DNA of 64,000 nucleotides, taken from NCBI GenBank assembly GCA_902615145.1, contig CACMNK010000003.1, forward strand, positions 1 through 64,000, in the 5' to 3' direction. Below are positions 30,296 through 39,800 of the stretch, in pieces. Under the pieces are notes generated by a model. The model was not told the origin of the DNA. It did not search any database and saw only the letters and a list, made by a program, of their open reading frames with translations. This stretch comes from an uncultured Pelagibacteraceae bacterium (GTDB lineage: Bacteria > Pseudomonadota > Alphaproteobacteria > Pelagibacterales > Pelagibacteraceae). A program made the position numbers and the translations under genes. Numbering within the stretch: position 1 is the stretch's first letter; every line of letters begins with the position of its first letter.

Positions 30296-30315
30296 ACGAA
30301 TCAATTTTGATTCGT
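30296..30315. promoter_or_regulatory. Perfect inverted repeat ACGAATCA-ATTT-TGATTCGT in the micro-ORF leader
   Basis: 8-bp perfect arms, 4-nt loop, just upstream of the SD. Confidence 0.75.
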
Positions 30316-30337
30316 TTAACTAAAAAGGGAGCTAAAG

Positions 30338-30415
30338 ATGGCTAAAAGAAGAAAAAAAGCAAAGAAGGCTAAGAAAAAAGCTAAGAAAAAAGCTAAAAAA
30401 AGAAGAAGAAGATAA
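30338..30415 (+). CDS. 25-aa polybasic Lys/Arg/Ala peptide; absent from the ORF track
   Basis: MAKRRKKAKKAKKKAKKKAKKRRRR*; AGGGAG SD 6 nt upstream; in-frame stop at 30317-30319 with no other start between; flanked by promoter and terminator. Confidence 0.75.
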   Translation: MAKRRKKAKKAKKKAKKKAKKRRRR

Positions 30416-30437
30416 TACCTTAGTATTCTTTATTAAA

Positions 30438-30478
30438 AACGCTTCTCATAACGTTATGTGTGAGAGGCGTTTTTTTTA
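30438..30478 (+). terminator. Rho-independent terminator after the micro-ORF, overlapping the end of the convergent carD-like gene
   Basis: AACGCTTCTCA / TGAGAGGCGTT 11-bp stem (one G-U) followed by TTTTTTT; A-run on the other side allows bidirectional use. Confidence 0.85.
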
Positions 30479-31345
30479 GTCTTCAACAGGTTCGTCATTA
30501 TCGCTTTCTGAAATTGGCTCTTCATCTTGTATTTCAGGTGCTTGACCTTTAATAGTAGTAGTCTCTTGTTTATTTTGGACATCGAGGTTTCTCTTTAGTG
30601 CTTTATCCAATTTTTTTTGAGTATCTTCTAAAGATATATTCAAAATTATTTTAAATTCAGATAAAATTCTTTCATAGGCTTTTTCAAAAAGTTGTCTTTC
30701 ACTATAGGATTGGTCGACCATTAAATCGTCTCCTTTATTTAAATCTCTTACTACTTCTGCCAATTCATAAATTTTACCTGAAGAAATTTTAGCCTCATAT
30801 TCTTGCGCTCTCCTACTCCACATTGATCTTTTAATTTTTGGTTTACTTTTTAAAATTGAAATACATTTGTTAACTTGATTGATGGTAGCTAATGGACGAA
30901 GGTGAGACTGTTTATTAACTGGAACCATACCATTAGCTTTATCTTTCTCAAATTTTATTACATATGTTTCAACATCAATTCCACCAATACTAATTTTTTT
31001 AACTTCAGATATTTGTCCAACACCATGTTTAGGATAGACAACGTAATCTTTTATTTTATAATCTCTTTTTTCAGTTGCTTGTTTACTAATCTTTTTTATC
31101 TCAGGTTTAATTTCAGTTCCCTTTGAAATCCTTAAGTTTTCCGGTTTTAACTCTACTTTTTTTTGAGTGCCTTTATTTTGTTTTTTTTGAATAATTTTTT
31201 TTAATTTTGGTTTTACTGATTTTTTAATCTTTTTGACTGGTTTTTTTATACTTTTAGCAACTTTTGTTTTAGTCACCTTTTTTGTTTTTTTAGATTTATT
31301 TTTAAATGTTCTCTTTAAAATATTTTTCAAACTTATTTTGTTCAT
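30476..31345 (-). CDS. CarD-like transcriptional regulator with long Lys-rich N-terminal extension
   Basis: Core [52 protein letters not shown]-terminus [41 protein letters not shown]. Confidence 0.88.
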   Translation of the reverse strand: MNKISLKNILKRTFKNKSKKTKKVTKTKVAKSIKKPVKKIKKSVKPKLKKIIQKKQNKGTQKKVELKPENLRISKGTEIKPEIKKISKQATEKRDYKIKDYVVYPKHGVGQISEVKKISIGGIDVETYVIKFEKDKANGMVPVNKQSHLRPLATINQVNKCISILKSKPKIKRSMWSRRAQEYEAKISSGKIYELAEVVRDLNKGDDLMVDQSYSERQLFEKAYERILSEFKIILNISLEDTQKKLDKALKRNLDVQNKQETTTIKGQAPEIQDEEPISESDNDEPVED

Positions 31346-31628
31346 CTTTATAATCTTCGTGATCCGAAGGTGGATCTTTTTTTTCGCTTATATTTGGCCA
31401 GATCTCGGAATATTTTTTGTTGATCTCTAACCATTTGTCGCTACCTGGCTCTGTGTCTGCTTGAATTGCATTCACTGGACATTCAGGTTCACAAACGCCA
31501 CAATCTATACACTCATCGGGTTTAATTACAAGCATATTTTTACCTTCATAAAAGCAATCAACTGGGCAAACATCAACACAATCAGTCAGCTTACATTTAA
31601 TACATTTATCATTGACTAAATATGTCAT
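31302..31628 (-). CDS. fdxA: 7Fe-type ferredoxin
   Basis: [21 protein letters not shown]...[19 protein letters not shown]. Confidence 0.93.
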   Translation of the reverse strand: MTYLVNDKCIKCKLTDCVDVCPVDCFYEGKNMLVIKPDECIDCGVCEPECPVNAIQADTEPGSDKWLEINKKYSEIWPNISEKKDPPSDHEDYKDEQNKFEKYFKENI

Positions 31629-32041
31629 TATAAATTCTCACTTTTTATTTTTTCTTTAATGTCTCCCATTACTTTATTGTCGACATATAACAATCCTCCA
31701 AGCCTTCTCATTAAACTTGTTTCGTAGATGTCCGCCTCTTTATTAGAGTAAATAATTCTCCACAATGCCTCAATAATTTGAATTTTATTTTGTTCATTCA
31801 TATTTTTGACCTCTTTTGTAAAATTAAGAATTTGATTAGAATTATCCTCAATTTTTATTGCTTCGTTAAATAATTTATCTAAATGATCTTTTTTCACTCC
31901 AATTTTAAGCATTGTTTGTTTAATAATTTTTTCCTCTTTTTCAGAGAAATGTTCATCAATTTTTGCTGCATGAATTAAAAGAGCACATATTTCAATTAAA
32001 TTACTATTAATGTCTACTTTTTCTTTTTTTTTAAAAAACAT
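31628..32041 (-). CDS. TerB-like domain protein
   Basis: [31 protein letters not shown]...[19 protein letters not shown]. Confidence 0.7.
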   Translation of the reverse strand: MFFKKKEKVDINSNLIEICALLIHAAKIDEHFSEKEEKIIKQTMLKIGVKKDHLDKLFNEAIKIEDNSNQILNFTKEVKNMNEQNKIQIIEALWRIIYSNKEADIYETSLMRRLGGLLYVDNKVMGDIKEKIKSENL

Positions 32042-32044
32042 CTA

Positions 32045-34528
32045 TCAGTTTAAATTGAGATTTTTAAGAACCATAAAGGGGCTTTCTTTATTAGATTTTT
32101 TTAAAAAAATCTTTTTGTTCTTTTTAGGGGGATTGTATTTAAAAAAAAGTTCATTATTTTTTTCAAAAATTTTATAGTTCATCATACTAATTAACCTTTT
32201 AAAATTTTCTTTAGTACAACCTAGTAGATTAATCATCTCAGGGACCATTTTGATCATTTTTTCATTTTCTTTATTATGGGAATTGAATATTTGTATAAAT
32301 AATCTCTCTAGAATGTCAATTCTAACAAAAAAAGTATCAAATTTTTCAAATCCACATAACAACATAAAATTTTTATTTTTAAAATTCTTATCATTTAAAA
32401 AGTTCAAACCAAATGTTGGAGGTCTTAAATTGAAATATTTTTGATGATAGTTTTTCCATAATAGTGTCCTTAAGGAAACAGCATCAGGTTTTATTAATTT
32501 ATATAAAAAAACGTGATATCTTCCAAATTTCACTCCTATGTTGCGTAAAGTTTTTCTTTCATTTTGATTTAACTTTTCTAAATATTCAGAAACTTGTTCT
32601 CTTTTAATTACACCATTATTTTCATAAAGCTGATATGCTAAAGCTTTTGTTGATGGATTTTTTTCTTTTATATTCTTTAAATCGATTAAACTTTTTAAAA
32701 CTGTGCCAATTTTATTTTTTAACCATTTACTAATAAATTCCAATAATTTTTGCTTTTGATTTTGTTCTAAAATATCATCAACTATTAATTCTAAATTAGG
32801 GTTTAGATAATCTTTACCAGCAGTCAACTTTCCAATTGCTGATTTATTCCAATAAATTTTAGAGTCATCTCTAAGTTCAACAAGACCAGTATCAATTATA
32901 ATTTTAACTCTTTTTTCGAGTTCAGGACCAACAGATTGTCTGGCGGCTTTTTTTAGTGATTTAATGTCAGTTTCTAAGGCTCCTTTTTTTAAATCCAATT
33001 CTAGTTTGAGACCATTTATTTTACCGATAAACTGATTGTCAATTATTACATCATTATTTTCTAAAATTTTCGTATTAAACTCCATATCTTGCTTCAAACC
33101 TCTCGCAAGAATACTTGCACGTTTATCAATAAAAGTTTTTGTAAGTTCCTCATGCAATCTGTCAGAAAGTCTGTCCTCTAATAATTTTGTTTTTTCTATC
33201 CAATATTTTTGGTTTTCTACCCAATTATTTTTGTTTGAAACATATGACCAAGTTCTTACATTTGCAATTCTATTTGACAAGGAATCTACATTTCCATCTA
33301 ATTTATCAAGTTTCATCAGCTGTAATCGCATATAATCGTTAGAAATTTTGCCTTTTTTACTGTTTAAATATTTGAAAACATTTTCAATTACCTCATAATG
33401 GTTACCATATGTTTTTTTAACAAAATCTGGTATTTGACAACATTCCCACAAAAGTTTTAATTTTTCTTGATTAGACTTGATATTTTCAAAGTTTTTTTCA
33501 TTTAAAAAAAACTTTAAAGCTTTTTCATCTTCACATTCATATATTTTTCTCAACCAGTCTTTATGGGGTTTTTCATCCAGCGATTTTATTAATAAAGCGG
33601 AGCTATTAAAATTCAAATTTGAATTTCTCCAAAATAAATAGTTAACATCTTCAAATTTATGGTTTTCGAGTAATTCAACATTCTCAGGACTAATTATTCC
33701 ACATTGACCAGTTATTCCAAAGCTTCCATCATTCATATATCTACCTGCTCTACCAGCAATTTGACCAATTTCAGATAGGTTTAATCGTCTTAATTTTTTT
33801 CCATCAAATTTTTTTAAATTTGAAAAATACACATGATTGAGATCCATATTTATACCCATCCCAATTGCATCTGTTGCAACCAAAAAATCTACATCGCCAG
33901 ATTGATACAATTCAACTTGAGCATTTCTTGTCTTTGGACTGAGCGACCCCATAACAATTGAAGCTCCACCTTTTTGTCTTCTTATAAGCTCAGCTATTGC
34001 GTATACTTCTTCCGCAGAAAATGCAATTATAGCAGTTTTTCGATCTATTCTTGAAATTTTCTTGTGGCCTGAATAAGAGAGTTTTGACAAACGATTTCTA
34101 TTAATAAATTCTACATCGTCGTCTAGTTTGGCAACAATATTCCTAATTGTATTTGAACCCATAAACATTGTTAATTTTTCACCTCTCATATTTAAAAGTC
34201 TATCCGTAAAAATATGGCCTCTTTCATGATCTGAGCACATTTGAATTTCATCAACAGCAACAAAATCTAATCGTTTATCAATTGGCATAGACTCAACAGT
34301 ACATAGAAAATATTTAGCATTTGATGGAATAATTTTTTCCTCGCCAGTTATTAATGCTACACTGTCTGTATTTAGCTTTTTTAGTACTTTGTCGTAAACC
34401 TCACGCGCTAGTAGTCTTAAAGGAAAACCAATCATACCACTTTCAAAAGACAACATTGTCTCTATTGCGAGATGGGTTTTTCCAGTATTAGTTGGACCAA
34501 GAATTGCAGATATTTTATTTTTAGACAT
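32045..34528 (-). CDS. SUV3-like helicase (mitochondrial SUPV3L1-type)
   Basis: LGPTNTGKTHLAIETMLSFESGMIGFPLRLLAREVYDK...VDEIQMCSDHERGHIFTDRLL...ATDAIGMGINMDL...QIAGRAGRY. Confidence 0.88.
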   Translation of the reverse strand: MSKNKISAILGPTNTGKTHLAIETMLSFESGMIGFPLRLLAREVYDKVLKKLNTDSVALITGEEKIIPSNAKYFLCTVESMPIDKRLDFVAVDEIQMCSDHERGHIFTDRLLNMRGEKLTMFMGSNTIRNIVAKLDDDVEFINRNRLSKLSYSGHKKISRIDRKTAIIAFSAEEVYAIAELIRRQKGGASIVMGSLSPKTRNAQVELYQSGDVDFLVATDAIGMGINMDLNHVYFSNLKKFDGKKLRRLNLSEIGQIAGRAGRYMNDGSFGITGQCGIISPENVELLENHKFEDVNYLFWRNSNLNFNSSALLIKSLDEKPHKDWLRKIYECEDEKALKFFLNEKNFENIKSNQEKLKLLWECCQIPDFVKKTYGNHYEVIENVFKYLNSKKGKISNDYMRLQLMKLDKLDGNVDSLSNRIANVRTWSYVSNKNNWVENQKYWIEKTKLLEDRLSDRLHEELTKTFIDKRASILARGLKQDMEFNTKILENNDVIIDNQFIGKINGLKLELDLKKGALETDIKSLKKAARQSVGPELEKRVKIIIDTGLVELRDDSKIYWNKSAIGKLTAGKDYLNPNLELIVDDILEQNQKQKLLEFISKWLKNKIGTVLKSLIDLKNIKEKNPSTKALAYQLYENNGVIKREQVSEYLEKLNQNERKTLRNIGVKFGRYHVFLYKLIKPDAVSLRTLLWKNYHQKYFNLRPPTFGLNFLNDKNFKNKNFMLLCGFEKFDTFFVRIDILERLFIQIFNSHNKENEKMIKMVPEMINLLGCTKENFKRLISMMNYKIFEKNNELFFKYNPPKKNKKIFLKKSNKESPFMVLKNLNLN

Positions 34529-34773
34529 TCTATGTTTGGTATGCTTTTTTCTTACCCTACCAGATATTGTTAGTCCTAAAGAACAAAAATAGACTAAAAC
34601 AAGACCGAATCGGAAGTTAAAAAGTTCTCATTTCAAAAATAATCAAGTTTATTTTAGCACATATATGAAGTTTATATAACAATTAATATTTATTCTTCAG
34701 GTATATTTAATTTTTTATTCAATTTATTTCATCTTTAACTAATTAGTCAAATATATACTAGATATTAGCGGGT

Positions 34774-35172
34774 TTATTTTTTTAAGATTTTCCAAATACC
34801 GTTTGCTGTAGTTATTATTTTATCGTTACACTTAAGTTCACAAAATAAAAACACGAGTGTTTTGGTTTTTTTTAAAATTCTTACATGACCTATAATTTCA
34901 TCATCAACTTTAGATGTACCAATAAATTTTAAATCTAATGAAATTGTTACACATGGCGAAGGTTCAGCTGATCTGTGAGCAGCTGAACCAGAGCCAGCAT
35001 CAATTAAAGCTGCAAGGTAACCACCGTGAGTGATACCAGCTGAATTTAGATGGTTTTTTGTTATTGTAGTTTTAAACTCATAATGATTTTCAGAAATTTG
35101 TCTAAATAAAACTCCACCATTATGTTTCATAAATCCTGTTTTTAGACTAATTTGCTCAAATTTATCTGTCAT
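34774..35172 (-). CDS. PaaI-type hotdog thioesterase
   Basis: NSAGITHGGYLAALIDAGSGSAAHRSAEPSPCVTISLDLKFIGTSKVDD. Confidence 0.85.
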   Translation of the reverse strand: MTDKFEQISLKTGFMKHNGGVLFRQISENHYEFKTTITKNHLNSAGITHGGYLAALIDAGSGSAAHRSAEPSPCVTISLDLKFIGTSKVDDEIIGHVRILKKTKTLVFLFCELKCNDKIITTANGIWKILKK

Positions 35173-35179
35173 AGAATTT

Positions 35180-35278
35180 TTATAATATAAAAGTTAAGAT
35201 TAATAAAATAATAAAGATTATTATGAAAAAATAAATTACGGACATTTGCAAGGAAGATTTAAGAAGCCAATCAAACAT
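35180..35278 (-). CDS. 32-aa single-TM microprotein between tRNA-Arg and the thioesterase; absent from the ORF track
   Basis: Manual translation: MFDWLLKSSLQMSVIYFFIIIFIILLILTFIL*; lies in the tRNA-thioesterase gap on the same strand. Confidence 0.5.
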   Translation of the reverse strand: MFDWLLKSSLQMSVIYFFIIIFIILLILTFIL

Positions 35279-35284
35279 TTTTTT

Positions 35285-35361
35285 TGGTGCGCCTGCTAGG
35301 AGTCGAACCCAGAACCTCCTGGTCCGTAGCCAAGCGCTCTATCCAGTTGAGCTACAGGCGC
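35285..35361 (-). tRNA. tRNA-Arg (anticodon ACG), CCA encoded
   Basis: Reverse complement GCGCCTGTAGCTCAACTGGATAGAGCGCTTGGCTACGGACCAGGAGGTTCTGGGTTCGACTCCTAGCAGGCGCACCA. Confidence 0.96.
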
Positions 35362-35433
35362 ATTTATAAATTTATTTAAATACAATATATTAATTTTTAG
35401 TATATTTTAATTATAAGATAAATTTAAAAATTA

Positions 35434-36609
35434 ATGATAGATAAATCAAAGGAAGTGGTGATAGTTAGCGCTGTTAGGACACCTATAGGATCTTATAGAG
35501 GTTCATTAAAAAAAATGAGATCTGATCAGCTTGGATCTTTAGTGATCAAAGAAGCTTTAAAATTAACTAAATTTAGTCCAGATGAGGTAGATGAAGTAAT
35601 AATGGGCCAAGTATTGACTGCTGGGGCTGGACAGAACCCTGCTAGACAAGCTGCAATAAACGCTGGTATACCAATTTCAAAACCAGCTCATATAATTAAT
35701 CAAGTTTGTGGGTCTGGATTAAGAGCAGTAATATCGGGATATCAGTCTATCAGATTAGGAGAGTCATTAAATGTTATTTCTGGTGGACAAGAGAATATGT
35801 CAATAGCACCACATTCAATTTTTTTTAGAGATGAAAGAAAAGTTTCAGAGGATAAACTAATAGATACAATGATTAATGATGGATTAATGGATGCTTTTAA
35901 TAACTATCACATGGGAGTTACAGCAGAAAATATTGCAAAAAAATTTGACATATCTAAAATGGAACAAGATGAGTTTGCTCTAAATTCTCAAAAAAAAACA
36001 GAAGAAGCAATCAAAAATAGTAAATTTGATGATGAATTAGTTAAGATCAATCAAGGTAATAACATGCTAAACTTAGATGAGCATCCACGAATAGGTCTAA
36101 AAATTTCTGATCTAGAAAAACTTAAAACAGTTTTTAAAGAAAATGGAACAGTCACACCTGGAAATTCTTCTGGGATAAATGATGGTGCTGCAGCTTTATT
36201 TTTAACCACTATTGAAGAAGCAAAAAAAAAATCTATCAATCCCCTTGCAAAAATAGTCTCATGGGCATCAGTTGGAGTAGATCCAACTTTAATGGGTCTA
36301 GGGCCAATAGAAGCTGTTCGTAAGGCAATTAATATAGCTGGATGGAATTTAGATGAGGTTGATTTATTTGAAATTAATGAAGCTTTTGCAGCTCAAAGCA
36401 TAGCTGTAATTCGTGAGTTGGGTGTTGACCCAAACAAAGTTAATGTAAATGGTGGTGCAATCGCGCTAGGTCATCCTATTGGTGCATCAGGAGCAAGAAT
36501 ACTTGTAACTTTATTACATGAAATGAAGAGACAAAAAAAAAGTAAGGGTTGTGCAACTCTCTGTATTGGAGGTGGAATGGGTATAGCTTTATGTGTTGAA
36601 AGATTTTAG
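35434..36609 (+). CDS. Acetyl-CoA acetyltransferase (thiolase)
   Basis: VSAVRTPIGSYRGSLK...NQVCGSGLRAVISGYQSIRLG...NVNGGAIALGHPIGASGARI...CIGGGMGIALCVERF. Confidence 0.95.
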   Translation: MIDKSKEVVIVSAVRTPIGSYRGSLKKMRSDQLGSLVIKEALKLTKFSPDEVDEVIMGQVLTAGAGQNPARQAAINAGIPISKPAHIINQVCGSGLRAVISGYQSIRLGESLNVISGGQENMSIAPHSIFFRDERKVSEDKLIDTMINDGLMDAFNNYHMGVTAENIAKKFDISKMEQDEFALNSQKKTEEAIKNSKFDDELVKINQGNNMLNLDEHPRIGLKISDLEKLKTVFKENGTVTPGNSSGINDGAAALFLTTIEEAKKKSINPLAKIVSWASVGVDPTLMGLGPIEAVRKAINIAGWNLDEVDLFEINEAFAAQSIAVIRELGVDPNKVNVNGGAIALGHPIGASGARILVTLLHEMKRQKKSKGCATLCIGGGMGIALCVERF

Positions 36610-36816
36610 GAATTTATCTTTCCGTATTTCTCATCTAGTAATATTTTTTGTATCCACATTTTAGCGTCTACGTGTGTATTATAATTTGAATGAATAAGTA
36701 ATTTTAGTATCTTTTTAATCATTTTTGCATTTAAGAGTAAAAGAGTGTCAAAAAATAGGACAGAATGTGTTAAAATTTGCAATTAACTATATTTTTATAG
36801 TGTATAAAACATTAAA

Positions 36817-39800
36817 ATGACTGAAAAATTATTAGTTCCTGATATTGGCGATTTTGAAAATGTTGAGGTAATTGAATTACTTGTTGCAGAAGGTCAAGAA
36901 GTTAAAATAAATGATCCAGTGGTCACTATTGAAAGTGATAAATCTAGTGTTGAAATTCCATCAACTTTTTCAGGGAAAGTTGAAAACATTGAGGTAAAAG
37001 TTGGTGATAAAGTTTCAAAAGGGGACTTGCTTCTCAATATATCAAGCCCTAGTAAAAAATTGTCTAAATTAGAAGAGGTTCCAAAAAATACTGAAAATTT
37101 AATTTTAGAGGCGGAAAATTCTTTAAATAAAAATAAAGAACAAGAAAAGCAAATTCCAGAATTAGAGAAAGAAAAACCTAGCAAAATTGAAGTTATAAAT
37201 GAGGGTGATATTGATCCATTAGAGACACGTGAATGGATAGAATCTCTATCAGATGTCATCGAAAAAGATGGTAATAACAGAGCTCACTATTTGATTAAGG
37301 AATTAATTAATAAAGCTTATATGGAGGGCGCTAATATTCCATACACGCAAAATACCCCTTATATAAATACGATTCCTGTGAGTGAGGAGAAGAAATCAAA
37401 TGGTGATCAGAATATAGAAAGAAGGATTAGGTCATTAATTAGATGGAATGCTGCTGCAATGGTAGTAAGAGCAAATAAAAAATTTCCTGAACTTGGAGGT
37501 CATATTGGAACTTTTGCATCTGCGGCTACTTTATATGATGTTGGAATGAATCATTTTTGGAGAGCTAAAAATAATAAATTCGGTGGAGATCTTATTTACT
37601 TTCAAGGTCATAGTGCACCTGGTATGTATGCTAGAGCATTCCTTGAAGGAAGGCTTAATGAAAAACAATTAGACAGTTTTAGACAGGAAGTTAAGCCTGG
37701 CGGTTTATCTTCATATCCACATCCTTGGTTAATGCCAAACTTTTGGCAATTTCCAACAGTCTCTATGGGTTTAGGACCAATGTTAGCGATTTATCAAGCG
37801 AGATATATGAAATACTTGATTAATAGAGGCCTAATTAAGGATGAGGGTAGAAAAGTTTGGTCATTTTTAGGTGATGGAGAAATGGATGAGCCAGAGTCTT
37901 TAGGAGCAATTGGTTTAGCAGCTAGGGAAAATTTAGATAATCTTATATTTGTTATAAATTGTAACCTTCAAAGATTAGACGGTCCAGTGCGAGGTAATGG
38001 AAAAATTATACAAGAATTAGAGGGAATTTTTAGAGGAGCCGGATGGAATGTTATTAAGGTAATTTGGGGTTCTTATTGGGATTCACTGTTAGCGAATGAT
38101 AAAACAGGCCACCTTATTAAGACAATGAATGAAACAGTTGATGGAGAATATCAAGCAATGAAAGCAAAAAATGGAGCTTATGTTAGAGAAAAATTTTTTG
38201 GAAAATATCCAGAAACTTTGGAACTTGTCGCAAGTCTTTCAGATAAGGATATTTGGAGATTAAATAGAGGTGGGCATGATCCCCATAAAGTTTTTGCAGC
38301 ATATGACAAAGCATCTAAAAATGTCGGTAGTCCCACTGTAGTAATTGCTAAGACTATAAAAGGTTATGGCATGGGTAAAAGTGGTGAGAGCGTAAATACA
38401 ACTCATCAGACTAAAAAATTAGATGTTGAAGACTTAATGTATTATAGAGATAGATTTGATGTTCCATTAACAGACCAGCAGGTCAAAAATATTGAGTATT
38501 ATAAGCCAGATCAAAATTCTCCTGAAATAAAATACATTAAAGAAAGAAGACTTCAGTTGGGTGGCTTTATTCCTGAGAGAACTACTTATGCAAAACCTAT
38601 TAAAGCACCTCCAAAAGACATTTTTGATAATATGAAAGTTTCAACTGGTGAAAAAGAAATGTCGACCACAATGGCATTAGTTAGAATGTTGACAAATCTT
38701 TTGAGAGATAAAAATGTTGCACCGAGACTGGTCCCAATCATTCCTGACGAAGCTAGAACATTTGGAATGGAAGGTTTTTTTCAAAAGATTGGAATTTATG
38801 CACATGAAGGTCAAAAATATGAGCCAGAGGACTCTGCTCAACTAAGTTCGTATAAAGAGGAAAAGAGCGGTCAAGTTTTAGAGGAAGGTATTAACGAAGC
38901 TGGAGCAATGTCATCGTGGATAGCTGCTGGAACTTCATATACCAATCATGATATTGAAATGATCCCAATTTATCTTTTCTACTCAATGTTTGGCTTTCAG
39001 AGAATTGGGGATTTTGCTTGGGCAGGTGCAGATAGTCAGTCTAGAGGATTTTTAATTGGAGCTACTGCTGGAAGAACAACTCTTGCTGGAGAGGGTTTAC
39101 AACATCAAGATGGTCATAGTCATTTAATGGCTTCAACTATTCCTAATTGTAGATCATATGATCCAACATTTCATTACGAGCTTGCAGTCATTTTCCGAGA
39201 AGGTTTAAGAAGAATGCATGAGAAAAAAGAAAATATTTTTTATTATATTACAACTATGAATGAAAATTATCCTCATCCAGAAATGCCAAAAGATAAATCA
39301 TGTGAGGAGGGTATTTTAAAAGGAATGTATAAAATAAAGGAGTTTAATAAGTATAAAAAAACTAAAATTCAATTTCTTGGATCTGGCACAATATTAAGAG
39401 AAATGATAGCTGGTGCAGAAATATTACAAAATGAATATCAAATCGATAGTGAGATTTGGAGTGTGACAAGCTTTAACGAATTAAGAAGGGACGGTCTTGA
39501 AGTAGAGAGATATAATCTTCTAAACCCTGATAAAGAACCTAAAAAAAGCTATGTAGAAAAATGTTTAGGTAACACTGAAGGACCAATTTTAGCAGCCTCT
39601 GATTATATGAGAATGAACTCCGATCAGATAAGACCTTATGTAAACAAAAGTTTTTATTCACTAGGAACAGATGGATTTGGACGAAGTGATACAAGAAAAG
39701 AGTTAAGAAAGTTTTTTGAGGTTGATAAGGAACATATCACAACATATGGATTGAGCATTTTAGCTAAGGAACAGCTTATTGCATCAAAATATGCTAAAGA

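Noticed and set aside
34529-34640. SRP (4.5S) RNA candidate near the helicase
   Set aside because: Contains CGGAAG but lacks the surrounding conserved apical-loop context; not callable.
36786-36801. Palindrome ACTATA-TTTT-TATAGT upstream of aceE
   Set aside because: Six-bp arms made nearly entirely of A/T; too likely by chance to claim as an operator.
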